Assembly (NCBI GenBank): GCA_037447215.1
Contig: JBBIHB010000002.1
Location: 62,001-126,000 of the forward strand
Length of the DNA: 64,000 nt
Direction: 5' to 3'
Source: UBA1413 sp037447215
GTDB lineage: Bacteria; Bacteroidota; Bacteroidia; Bacteroidales; Prolixibacteraceae
The position numbers and the translations under genes were made by a program. Of this stretch, positions 54,209 to 62,856 are shown piece by piece. Every line of letters begins with the position of its first letter. Position 1 is the first letter of the stretch. Below the pieces are notes generated by a model. The model did no database searches, was not told the origin of the DNA, and saw only the letters and a program-made list of their open reading frames with translations.

Positions 54209-54580
54209 CAGCTGACAAACCATCACGCATTTGCGCTTGTAGCAGGCATCGGCCAAAATACCACTATTATCTTTTCCTTATTGGGTATTCATGGTATTGT
54301 AATTTGTCAGTTGTGTATCCCACAGGCAAAAGCCACCGTGGTGTTTGGTTGTAAAACAGATGTATTTCATGCCGGTTTCTTCAAGCAGGTCAAGCCAGTA
54401 GTCAGGGTTAAATTTTACAGGATTCCACTGTTTGGCAAGTTTTATTTACTCCGGCCGCTCAATTGGTCCTCGCCACTGGTGCTGTTCGTGCCATCCCGGA
54501 ATGGCATACAGGCCCAAATGCACAAACATCCCGAAACTTTTTTCGAAGAACCAGTCGCGCCAGTAGGAAAATCTTTTTAT
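54209..54580 (-). pseudogene. Relic of a GH29 alpha-L-fucosidase gene
   Basis: One minus-strand frame reads YWRDWFFEKSFGMFVHLGLY, then WHEQHQWR, WNPVKFNPDYWLDLLEETG, MKYICFTTKHHGGF and LADACYKRK. These are the first about 120 residues of a GH29 catalytic domain (FGMFVHWG, GMKYxxLTTKHHDGF), including the TTKHH substrate-binding motif. Two in-frame TAA codons (near 54447 and 54278) interrupt it, and the rest of the domain, with the catalytic Asp, is gone. The remaining bases of 53704-54788 outside the two relics and the CACAAAG repeat show nothing I can name. Confidence 0.8.
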
Positions 54581-54788
54581 TTAACTGTTCCGATTGATGA
54601 ATTTACCGGTATTGATCCACCCGGATAAAAAACTGGTGTTAACCCAGTTACGATTGAGCCTGATGCAGATACTTTTATAAAATTGCGACGTTACATTATT
54701 TTCTATTTAATTACACGATATAAGAAATAAGCTTATTGACAGGAAAATTCCTGTATAATAAGCCTTTGATATCTATATGAATAAGTAT

Positions 54789-56342
54789 TCAGTATTTAAT
54801 CCGGGCTGACAGGACCCAGGGATTCACCTGGCGGATGCTTTGTACGGCATACCTTGTAGCATTTGCCTCTTCGAGTGAGGCGATAGCCGATGAAATAACT
54901 GCCACCACTTCATCATCGATACAGTTCTGAATAATCTCTTCTGCTTTGTTTGTCGAAGGTTTTGTAGTCAGCGTTTTTTCAGTTTCAACTTTATCCAATT
55001 CACCTGAATTCCTGAGATTAAAGAATTTTTCGGCAACCTGAGGAAGTAAAGCGTATGTTAGTACATCTTCGTCTTGTATAGCGAGTGTACCAATTTTCAC
55101 TCTCGTTTTTTCCAGTTCGGGTTCTATTAAGTCGGCTGGACGGCATGTAATGGGCTGCTCATCACCAAGGATATTTTTCTTTATTTCATCCGAAATGGGC
55201 ACAGGGGTTGCACCATATTCGCCTTTTACAATTCCTTTCGATTCTTTGGGAACCATTTTATACCTTTCGCCGGTGAGCACATTAAATACAGCCTGAGTCC
55301 CTACAATCTGACTCGAAGGGGTTACCAGCGGCGGATACCCAAAATCTTCACGGACCCTTGGTATCTCCCTGAGAACTTCATCGAATTTATCGAGTGCATT
55401 TGCCTGTTTTAGCTGAGAAACCAGGTTCGATAACATCCCCCCGGGAACCTGATAGATCAGGGCATTCACATCAACACCCATAACTTTAGTGTCAAGAAGT
55501 CTGGTTTCCACCCATTTTTCTTTAATGGGCCTGAAGTATTCAGCGATCTCACTGAGTTTGACCAGATCGAGGCCGGTATCGTAAGAAGTGCCTTGCAGCG
55601 AGGCCACAAGCGGTTCGGTAGCTGGCTGCGAGGTTCCAAGCGCCATAGGCGAAATGGCCGTATCAACCACATCAACACCTGCTTCAATGGCTTTCAGGTA
55701 TGTCATGGAGGCTACACCACTGGTATAATGTGAATGCAATTGCACTGGAATTTTTATAGCAGATTTGATGGCGCTAATCAGTTCAAAAGCATCGTAAGGC
55801 TTTAGCAAACCAGCCATATCTTTGATACAAACGGAATGTGCACCCATCGATTCGAGTATAACAGCATCTTTCACAAAAAGGTCGAGATTATGTACCGGAC
55901 TGGTGGTATAGGAAATGCAAGCCTGAGCATGTCCACCCTCTTTGATACAGGCTTTTATTGAAGTTTCGATATTCCGCAGGTCATTCAATGCATCGAAAAT
56001 ACGGATGATATCCATTCCGTTATCAATTGCTTTCTGTACAAAATATTCCACTACATCGTCGGCATAATGTTTATACCCCACAAGGTTTTGCCCACGGAGC
56101 AGCATCTGCAACGGTGTTTGTTTGGCAAGTGCCTTAATTTTACGGAGCCTTTCCCAAGGGTCTTCATTAAGAAACCTTATGCAGGCATCAAAAGTGGCTC
56201 CTCCCCACGCTTCGAGCGAGTGATAACCGATATTGTCAAGTTTTTCAATAATAGGCAGCATCTCTTCGGTGCGCATGCGTGTCGCAATCAGGGACTGATG
56301 TGCATCGCGCAGCACGGTTTCTGTTATTCCTACCTTTCCCAT
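54789..56342 (-). CDS. oadA: Biotin-dependent carboxyltransferase (oxaloacetate decarboxylase alpha / pyruvate carboxylase B type)
   Basis: A TIM-barrel carboxyltransferase of 517 residues. The metal-site Asp is in LRDAHQSLIATR, the carbamylated Lys in CIKDMAGLL, and the metal His pair in LHSHYTSG. The C-terminal PYC_OADA domain is present, but the attached biotin domain of full OadA is not; that domain is encoded separately at 56379. The protein moves CO2 between carboxybiotin and pyruvate/oxaloacetate. The membrane beta subunit and the gamma subunit are absent here, so coupling to Na+ export cannot be assumed. Confidence 0.92.
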   Translation of the reverse strand: MGKVGITETVLRDAHQSLIATRMRTEEMLPIIEKLDNIGYHSLEAWGGATFDACIRFLNEDPWERLRKIKALAKQTPLQMLLRGQNLVGYKHYADDVVEYFVQKAIDNGMDIIRIFDALNDLRNIETSIKACIKEGGHAQACISYTTSPVHNLDLFVKDAVILESMGAHSVCIKDMAGLLKPYDAFELISAIKSAIKIPVQLHSHYTSGVASMTYLKAIEAGVDVVDTAISPMALGTSQPATEPLVASLQGTSYDTGLDLVKLSEIAEYFRPIKEKWVETRLLDTKVMGVDVNALIYQVPGGMLSNLVSQLKQANALDKFDEVLREIPRVREDFGYPPLVTPSSQIVGTQAVFNVLTGERYKMVPKESKGIVKGEYGATPVPISDEIKKNILGDEQPITCRPADLIEPELEKTRVKIGTLAIQDEDVLTYALLPQVAEKFFNLRNSGELDKVETEKTLTTKPSTNKAEEIIQNCIDDEVVAVISSAIASLEEANATRYAVQSIRQVNPWVLSARIKY

Positions 56343-56378
56343 AATTGTTTCTGTTTACTGATTGTTTGAAAATTGCAT

Positions 56379-56750
56379 TTAATCAATCACCATCAGTAAT
56401 TCGTCAACCGAAATGACAGATCCTTCGTCCACTTTAACTTCCGAAATGACTCCGTCGGACGGTGCAGTAATTTCGTTCTCCATTTTCATAGCTTCGAAAA
56501 CCAGCAGTTTTTGACCAGCCTTAACCTGATCGCCAGGCGAAACAAATAATTTAATTACATTGCCAGGCATCGGTGCAGTTACTTTTTTTCCACCGGTCGC
56601 GGCAGGCAGATCTTTACGGTTGTTTCCTCCAGGTGTTCGTAAAGGAATAGTATGAGTAGTTTGCTGCACTGGCCTTGAAATATTTGGTTTCAACTCTACG
56701 ACTTCAACTTCATATTGATTTTGGTTTACTGTGATCAAATACTTTTTCAT
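56379..56750 (-). CDS. Biotin carboxyl carrier protein
   Basis: A 123-residue carrier. An N-terminal swivel (about 1-35) and Pro/Ala-rich linker lead to a biotinyl domain with Lys89 in FEAMKMENEI, the site of biotinylation. It begins 37 bases upstream of the carboxyltransferase and is surely its partner. Such split BCCP-carboxyltransferase pairs belong to oxaloacetate or methylmalonyl-CoA decarboxylases, or to a two-subunit pyruvate carboxylase. Confidence 0.93.
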   Translation of the reverse strand: MKKYLITVNQNQYEVEVVELKPNISRPVQQTTHTIPLRTPGGNNRKDLPAATGGKKVTAPMPGNVIKLFVSPGDQVKAGQKLLVFEAMKMENEITAPSDGVISEVKVDEGSVISVDELLMVID

Positions 56751-57055
56751 GGATTTATATTTTTATGTGTATTTAATTACTGCAAACATACTTTATTTAT
56801 GACCCAAAATTCTATTACCTGATCTATTCATATCCTTTATACATACTGAATATTATGCTGTAAGCTATAACCACCTAATAACCAGCAAAGAAATTTTTCA
56901 TAATTTTAGGTTAATTCGCAAAATAGTATTCTAATGAAAACAATCGGGAATTTTGAGAGAAAAATGAAAATGGGAATTACGATTATTTATCGCATAAAGG
57001 GAATATGACATCGATAAAACTGCCTGAAATAAAAGGCAGATTATTTTCGACATAA

Positions 57056-57745
57056 TTATTTCATTGGTATTAATCGAACCAGAACGGTTTCGTGATGCGG
57101 CTTATCTGGTGTAATTCCAGTCCACACTCCGGTTTTTGTTTTCAGATTCTATACTGCCCTATCGGTCTTTCTCGAAAGACCGGGCGAATCGCCATAGGAA
57201 ATAACCAAGGTTCCATCAGAAGCAAGAACCGCTTATTTTGGCATTAGATTTACCGGTTGTCCTGAAATGGGGTGGCATTTAGTGCCGTATTCGGGTAAGC
57301 GGAACAAGCTTTCTCTGTTCATCAGCAAAACGCCGGCAAAAATAACCTGGATTGTAGCTCCCAGACCTCCTGAAGAGGGACGAAAATTAAGAACACAATG
57401 CCTCTCCCCCTTTGCTGTCCAAATTGGTACAGGAGCCACAAGCCATAAAAAGACAATCGGGGTCGTTCGGATTACGCACAATACTTTAAACACCCAACAG
57501 GTTTAGGTCTTTGGATGAGGGTCAATCGTGACGCGGTTTCCATTTCATGTTTCAGAATTTCGCCTGAAAGCGCCATCCATATCTGTGCGGCTATAACACA
57601 ATCCTTTTTCGGCGGTATGTAAAACTATACCAAAAACAAAACCACCTCCGGTGATAGAAACATTCTTCTTAGTATAGGGCTGATTATTGGCATTAATATT
57701 GGTTTGTGAAAAAGCAGTGAGGAGGATAATGAGCGTGATGAGGGT
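57056..57745 (-). pseudogene. Relic of a GH74/BNR-type exported glycan hydrolase
   Basis: The minus strand keeps a signal-peptide-like start (LITLIILLTAFSQTN), then GGGFVFGIVLHTAEKGLCYS RTDMDGAFR in sense with the GH74 N-terminus (GGGFVxGIVFxPxEKxLIYARTDVGGA). Further on come NPNDPDCLFMACG, SLFRLPEYGTKCHPISGQP, AVLASDGTLVISYGDSPG and KTGVWTGITPDKPHH. Stops at TGA and TAA near the N-terminus, TAA at 57233-57235 and a TAG near 57152 break it, and the frame shifts near 57500. At about 690 bases it is a third of the usual length, so large parts are deleted. Bases 56751-57055 show nothing I can name. Confidence 0.8.
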
Positions 57746-57831
57746 GAGTAATTATAGTCTTTACATAGTACAGAAAATTCCGGAAAAGAAACTCACCGGA
57801 AAGTGTAAGCCTCCCGGTGAGTTTTACAAAA

Positions 57832-58701
57832 TTATTTTACATATGGTGCTGCAGCCAGGAATTCGTAACTTTTGCGCACACTTTCAATAGGTTCAAAATT
57901 ATATCGTTCTACCTCTACATAGAACTCCTTCACCTTATTTGCATTAGCTGTTTCATATATTGATTTGAAATCAATGGTTCCGCTGGCACCAATTTCCTGC
58001 TCGTCTTTGATATGCAAAACAGGTATGCGGGTCGGGTATTTTTTCATGTAATCAACAGCATTGTAGCCACCTTTCATTACCCAGTAAACATCGAGTTCGT
58101 ACATCACCAGTTTCGGGTCAGTGTTGTTTATCATAAAATCGAACATAATCTCACCTTCGATTTTTTCAAATTCACGGGCATGGTTATGGAAGCCAAAACG
58201 CATACCGCTTTTCTTCACTTCGGCACCAACCGCATTGTAGTAATCGCACCAAATCTGTAGTTCGCTCAATGTTTTTGGGATGGGCATACTTGGCTTTATC
58301 ATCCAGGTTATCCCGGCTGCTTTATGGTCATCGATGGCTTTTTTCCACCAATCCATTGCCTCGGTATGTTTTTCTTTGGTGTACTGCGGGCCACCCAGAT
58401 GAGCGCCAGTCACTTTCATGCCAAGGTCTTTCACATACTTTTTAAATTCGGCCGGTTCCATACCGTAAATTTTTCCATTTCCATAATTGGCAGTTTCAAG
58501 GGTTTTAAACCCAATTTTTGCCACTTCCTGAAGCGTTGCTTTGGCATCGGTGCGCATTGCATCTCTCAGGGAGTACAATTGAAGCCCTATGGCTTTTTTT
58601 CCTTTTGCAGGCAATGCTGCACCGGCAAGTGCTGGGCGTATCAACATTCCTCCTGCCATCAGGAGGGCTGCATTGCGGATAAAATCTCGTCTGTTACTCA
58701 T
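57832..58701 (-). CDS. Tat-exported sugar phosphate isomerase/epimerase-like TIM-barrel protein
   Basis: A twin-arginine-type signal (NRRDFIRNAALLMAGG) precedes a 260-residue AP-endonuclease-2-fold domain. Metal-binding acidic and His residues are seen in MRFGFHNHAREF, MYELDVYWV and VLHIKDEQ, as in xylose-isomerase-like proteins. Such exported members are frequent beside glycoside hydrolases in Bacteroidota, and some act on 3-keto sugars; the reaction here is not established. It has a TAAATTTG element upstream (58735-58742). Confidence 0.88.
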   Translation of the reverse strand: MSNRRDFIRNAALLMAGGMLIRPALAGAALPAKGKKAIGLQLYSLRDAMRTDAKATLQEVAKIGFKTLETANYGNGKIYGMEPAEFKKYVKDLGMKVTGAHLGGPQYTKEKHTEAMDWWKKAIDDHKAAGITWMIKPSMPIPKTLSELQIWCDYYNAVGAEVKKSGMRFGFHNHAREFEKIEGEIMFDFMINNTDPKLVMYELDVYWVMKGGYNAVDYMKKYPTRIPVLHIKDEQEIGASGTIDFKSIYETANANKVKEFYVEVERYNFEPIESVRKSYEFLAAAPYVK

Positions 58702-58734
58702 GTTTTTAATCGATTTTAATTATTGTTTTTTATA

Positions 58735-58742
58735 CAAATTTA
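58735..58742 (-). promoter_or_regulatory. -7 element of the TIM-barrel gene at 57832
   Basis: TAAATTTG on the minus strand matches TAnnTTTG, 33 bases before the ATG. Confidence 0.45.
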
Positions 58743-58833
58743 TAAATAATGAAATAGGTTTTTTATTTCATCTGTATAAATGTCTTGATTTTTAATGGTC
58801 AGATGCCAGCCCGACTGAATCGTTCTGGTGGGG

Positions 58834-58910
58834 AATCACCATGAGGAACGTTATTCCTGCCCGTATGTTCAGGCGGGCATCCGGTTTGCGTTTTGTAAAT
58901 CATGGTGATT
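58834..58910. repeat. Nested inverted repeat
   Basis: Outer arms AATCACCATGA (58834-58844) and TCATGGTGATT (58900-58910) are perfect. Inside, TGCCCG (58858-58863) and CGGGCA (58874-58879) form a second hairpin. A T-run follows the right arm on the plus strand, but no plus-strand gene precedes it. It lies between two minus-strand genes, just past the stop of the lipoprotein gene. Confidence 0.6.
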
Positions 58911-58916
58911 TTTTGT

Positions 58917-59540
58917 TTAAAAAAAGTTCCCTTTCCAGGAATCAAATACCGAGCGATGGATTATTCTATACCGGCGTTTATAAATCTGGTTGTAGTGCGC
59001 ACTATGATGAATAACCACATCGCCTGCAGCAAGGGTTTCCTCAATGGTTTTTTTGTCGGCAGCCTGACCGGGCATACCGGGATATTTTTTTTCGATATAA
59101 GCCAACACCTTTTCCCATATTTTCTTAAAATCTTCAATATCAGGATTCCGGGCCAGAGGGGCACTTTTAACCATAGCCAGCAACAGGGAATCACGTGGAA
59201 TGGTTCCATTTTTAACCAGAAGCAGGTTTATCCTGATAAAATCGTGCTGAATTCCGACAGGCTGAAATTTCAAGGTATCGGGCCAATCCTCGTGGACAAG
59301 TTCCCGGTTTAAAAATATCCCGGCTTTGGTGGTATCCGGTATCAGGTGATCGGGCCCGTATGCATCCTGAAAAAAGCTTTTATATACATCGGTCAGCCTT
59401 GACTCTGGATACAGGGCAAGTTCAGAATCGACAAATTCAGCAATCCGGGGATCGGAATTTGAACAGGATACAAAGATCAAGAATGCCAAACTTGTAATCA
59501 TCAGATACATTTTACAGAAAAATGACTCTTTTAATTGCAT
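58917..59540 (-). CDS. Lipoprotein of unknown function
   Basis: A signal with lipobox (AFLIFVSC, Cys near residue 26) heads a 207-residue soluble domain containing YKSFFQDAYGPDHLIPDTT and RELVHEDWPDTLKF. The conserved-looking GPDHL and HHSAHYNQ suggest ligand-binding His residues, but I recognise no family. It has a full promoter (59560-59589) and so is its own unit between glycan-related genes. Confidence 0.65.
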   Translation of the reverse strand: MQLKESFFCKMYLMITSLAFLIFVSCSNSDPRIAEFVDSELALYPESRLTDVYKSFFQDAYGPDHLIPDTTKAGIFLNRELVHEDWPDTLKFQPVGIQHDFIRINLLLVKNGTIPRDSLLLAMVKSAPLARNPDIEDFKKIWEKVLAYIEKKYPGMPGQAADKKTIEETLAAGDVVIHHSAHYNQIYKRRYRIIHRSVFDSWKGNFF

Positions 59541-60015
59541 AAGTATAATTTGATATCAACAAATTTATGAATTTTGAGATTGGAATCAATTAAAAATCCC
59601 GGCTGAAAAAAACCGGAACCTGAGATTATCATTTGACAACAGGTTTATCCTGTGGAATTAAGTATTATTCCGGCAATTGCTCCTAAGATTGCTGAGTAAA
59701 CCTCGTTTTCGAAGGTGTCAACCAAGAGCATAGCCGGAAAATTGAGGTTCCAGAAAGCAAGAAAATATAAATCCTTAGTTAATAGTTTTTATTGGTTAAA
59801 TTTCAAAATATCAGAACAAAAACAATCTTAAAACCAGGTTTTTTCCCGGAAATTACCGAAATACGAAAAATGAAATTTTTTATTTGGGTGCAGCTGAATT
59901 CTGAAGAATTTCAGATGCAATGGATTAGAATATCCCATTATAGCAGACCCATGAAGGTTTACGGTTTTTGTAGTATAGACCTGGATTCCTGCCTATCCAG
60001 GAATGATTTAAAACA
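59541..60015. other. Gene-free gap before the GH16 gene
   Basis: Apart from the lipoprotein promoter I see no gene. On the minus strand around 59655-59780 a short hydrophobic frame (PAMLLVDTFENEVYSAILGA) ends in TAA; it could be the tail of a lost membrane protein but is too short to claim. An 80-codon frame on the plus strand (59792-60034) has poor composition and is not called. Confidence 0.6.
59560..59589 (-). promoter_or_regulatory. Promoter of the lipoprotein gene
   Basis: On the minus strand TTG (59587-59589), exactly 19 bases, then TAAATTTG (59560-59567): a full Bacteroidota promoter, 19 bases before the ATG. Confidence 0.7.
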
Positions 60016-60846
60016 TTATTCTATTTGCCTATAAACCTTTACATAGTCGATGTAGTATTTCTGCGGAAAAATATTGTTGTCAATACCTTTTTGTCCACCC
60101 CAGCCACCGCCAATGGCCAGGTTCAGTATCAGGTAATGCGGTTTATCGAAAGGCCATACATCTGGCCCTGTTCTTTCATTCTCAAAGACGAAATAGCGCT
60201 CGTCATCATAATAAAACTCCATACGATCCTCATACCATTCCACTGCATACACATGAAAATTGTCCCATGGTTTTTCAGCTTTAATGCTGTTACCTTTTGC
60301 TGTTCCGATGGAGTGATTATAGGCTTTGGTATGGACATTGGCATGAATAACCTGCGGATCGTAACCCACGTTTTCCATAATATCTATCTCGCCACAGGCA
60401 GGCCAGCGGGTTCCTTCGAGGTGACTATTGCCCAGCAGCCAGATTGCAGGCCATGTTCCCACTCCTGTTGGCAGCTTTGCCCTGACTTCGATACGTCCGT
60501 ACAATATGCTTTTTTTACCGTAAGTATTCAAACTGGCCGAGGTGATGGGTTTTCCCTCCCAGTTGTCTTTTCTTGCCTCGATGATCAGATGTCCATTTTC
60601 CACCCGGGCATTTTCAAGCCTCTTGTATGTGTAGTACTGTGCTTCGCTGTTACGGATGTAGCCTACCTCATAATCCCATTTCTCGAAATCAGGTAAGCCA
60701 TCAACATCGAAATTATCTTCCCATACCAAAACCCATTCGGCCTTTTTTTCCCCATCGTGGTTTGGAATTTCTGACCGGAATGAAGCAACAGCATCACTAA
60801 ATAAAAAAGCCGCTAACAGGCCAAACCAATAAGACAAACGTATCAT
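60016..60846 (-). CDS. Exported GH16 beta-glucanase (laminarinase-like)
   Basis: A signal peptide (about 1-22) and a single GH16 beta-jelly-roll. The catalytic EIDIME motif occupies 153-158 with nucleophile Glu153 and acid/base Glu158. WPAIWLLG before it and LILNLAIGGGWGG near the C-terminus are typical of beta-1,3- or mixed-linkage glucanases, though agarase or carrageenase activity is not formally excluded. It is 35 bases after the beta-helix gene on the same strand and probably ends a three-gene transcript with 60882-63802. Confidence 0.93.
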   Translation of the reverse strand: MIRLSYWFGLLAAFLFSDAVASFRSEIPNHDGEKKAEWVLVWEDNFDVDGLPDFEKWDYEVGYIRNSEAQYYTYKRLENARVENGHLIIEARKDNWEGKPITSASLNTYGKKSILYGRIEVRAKLPTGVGTWPAIWLLGNSHLEGTRWPACGEIDIMENVGYDPQVIHANVHTKAYNHSIGTAKGNSIKAEKPWDNFHVYAVEWYEDRMEFYYDDERYFVFENERTGPDVWPFDKPHYLILNLAIGGGWGGQKGIDNNIFPQKYYIDYVKVYRQIE

Positions 60847-60881
60847 AAACTGAATTTTTTATTGTAATCAAAATGGTAAAA

Positions 60882-62843
60882 TTAATGAATCTTCACTATC
60901 ATCAAATTATATATATCATCGAAATTATTTCGGAACCCTGCTTTTCTATATGTTTCAGGGATAATCATTTGGTAATCACCAAATGGGTGAACCTGATTTC
61001 CATTTTTTGTTATCCATGATAAATCTTCGGTTCTTATCCGGTTATATACATGAAGTACATCATGCTTTACATTATCGGCAAAAAACTGGTTAACTGAACA
61101 TTCAACAATGCCGGTTGCGTCGAAATATTGCTGGTAAACTGCATTGAAATTCTCTTTTGGTGTTGTTCCGTGTTCACCGTTAGGACCTGAGAATAATACC
61201 TGTTTTGCAACAAATGTATTTCCGGATACATTGATATCTGAGCATAGCGGAAAACTGATTTTCTGATGATCCTCATCAATAAAAATATTATTCCTGATCC
61301 CGATACCACCGGCCATGTGGTGGTGTACCGGAACAATGGTATTTACTGCCAGGTTGTTTTCCATGATGCAGTTTGTCGAAAGCTCATCGAAATAATAGGT
61401 CCATCCTTCGGTTTTATTTCCTGATGGAGCCAGTACAGCATTGAACCGATATATCGAAGAATCGCTGCCAAAACTATAAATTGCACCCCCATCCACCATC
61501 ATCTGCTTAAAGTTGTAGATTAGGTTGTATTCGGCTATCGACCTGTTGCCCAAACCATTGATGGCGCAATAGGGAATATTATACAGTTCGCAATGGGATA
61601 TCAAAAGGCGGCTGCCATTTCCGTAAACACCAACCGAACCGAAATATAGTTTCCCGGTGTCGTGTATCCCACTGCGCTGAATGCTTATCTTATCTCCGTT
61701 CATATATACCCCTGAAGCTCCTGTAAATGAAAAACTACAATCTTCGATGTCGATATTATTTCCCTTCACCTTAACTGCCCATCCGGCAACATTTTTTACC
61801 TGAATATTTTTCAGGGTCAGATTGTCTGCATTATTGACCAGGATTGCCCCTGTAATATCGAGGGTACCATAGCCGGTATTGGAAATGGGTGCTCCGGAAC
61901 ATGCAAAACTTAGGTTTTCAAGTTTGACCCCATTACAGTATTTATCAATTTTAGCGAGAAAGTTTTGCGTAGGGATCATAGCTTTCAATTCGTTTGTTTT
62001 TTCGTAGGGCATTGGCCAGTAAAAAATTTTCCGGTTGGTGCGGTCAACATACCATTGGCCAGGACGGGTCATACCTTCCTTAATGTTCCACACAATATAC
62101 TGACGGGTTTTTTCGCCTGCCCATGAGGCATAAGCCCCTGCCGGATGGGTAGCGGGATAAGAAAAACGTAGGATGTGGTTCAAGGTGTCAATATCTGCCA
62201 ATGCCACATAAGAATCATCCCATGCATGAAATACCGTAAGTTCGGCATTGTTCACATCGAGCCACAGACCAATATCTTCCTGCCTGTAAAGCAGGGTTGT
62301 CAGATCATCTCGGGTAGGTTTCTGCGACCAGCCGCCCTGTGAACTTTGCCATTGGTGAGGCCATTCGCTCCGATGGTAAAATGCCCCTGCTTCGGGCAAA
62401 CGTGCCCTGTCGCGCAAGGTATCATTGATAATCAGTATCCGAAAGTCCAAATTATTACCCAATGCTTCCGGTATCTCTGTTTCGAGCCATTCGCCATTTT
62501 GTTTCCATCCACCGAAGGTAACACCGCCATACAAAACCGGAGGTTCTGCCTTTGCCGATTTGATAATTAAACCCGAATCGACCGATGTCAGAGTGAATGA
62601 AACATTGTAATATTCGCCCGGTTCCACCCTGATTATGCCGAACTTCAGGCTGCGGTTTAATTCTATTGCCTTTTGCAACGTGGCAACCGGACTTTTCTGT
62701 GTGCCGGTGTTGTAGTCGTTTCCATCGGGCGAAACATAAACAGAAGGCCCGCTGCACGATATGGCTGAAAATACTGCTGCGATCAGGAAAAAGAAAAAAT
62801 AAAAGTGCACTGAGGATTTTAATGCAATAATTATTTGTAACAT
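60882..62843 (-). CDS. Exported right-handed beta-helix protein
   Basis: A signal with lipobox-like end (AVFSAISCSG) precedes VYVSPDGNDYNTGTQKSP, the opening of the DUF1565/pectate-lyase-like beta-helix family. After a galactose-binding-like insert (about 130-300) come parallel beta-helix coils (LTLKNIQVKNVAG, DIEDCSFSFTGASGVYMNG, RLLISHCELYNIP). Such proteins are polysaccharide lyases or glycoside hydrolases; catalytic residues cannot be assigned here. It follows the isomerase-like gene by 13 bases and precedes GH16 by 35, so the three likely act on one glycan. Confidence 0.85.
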   Translation of the reverse strand: MLQIIIALKSSVHFYFFFFLIAAVFSAISCSGPSVYVSPDGNDYNTGTQKSPVATLQKAIELNRSLKFGIIRVEPGEYYNVSFTLTSVDSGLIIKSAKAEPPVLYGGVTFGGWKQNGEWLETEIPEALGNNLDFRILIINDTLRDRARLPEAGAFYHRSEWPHQWQSSQGGWSQKPTRDDLTTLLYRQEDIGLWLDVNNAELTVFHAWDDSYVALADIDTLNHILRFSYPATHPAGAYASWAGEKTRQYIVWNIKEGMTRPGQWYVDRTNRKIFYWPMPYEKTNELKAMIPTQNFLAKIDKYCNGVKLENLSFACSGAPISNTGYGTLDITGAILVNNADNLTLKNIQVKNVAGWAVKVKGNNIDIEDCSFSFTGASGVYMNGDKISIQRSGIHDTGKLYFGSVGVYGNGSRLLISHCELYNIPYCAINGLGNRSIAEYNLIYNFKQMMVDGGAIYSFGSDSSIYRFNAVLAPSGNKTEGWTYYFDELSTNCIMENNLAVNTIVPVHHHMAGGIGIRNNIFIDEDHQKISFPLCSDINVSGNTFVAKQVLFSGPNGEHGTTPKENFNAVYQQYFDATGIVECSVNQFFADNVKHDVLHVYNRIRTEDLSWITKNGNQVHPFGDYQMIIPETYRKAGFRNNFDDIYNLMIVKIH

Positions 62844-62856
62844 TTCCGGTTCCCGT

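Noticed and set aside
54281..54628. Plus-strand frame of 115 codons
   Set aside because: It is the complement of the GH29 relic, whose motifs are on the minus strand.
57267..57506. Plus-strand frame of 79 codons
   Set aside because: It is antisense to the GH74-like relic.
59792..60034. Plus-strand frame of 80 codons in the gap before GH16
   Set aside because: Composition and lack of a family or ribosome-binding context do not support a gene; it also runs into the GH16 gene end.
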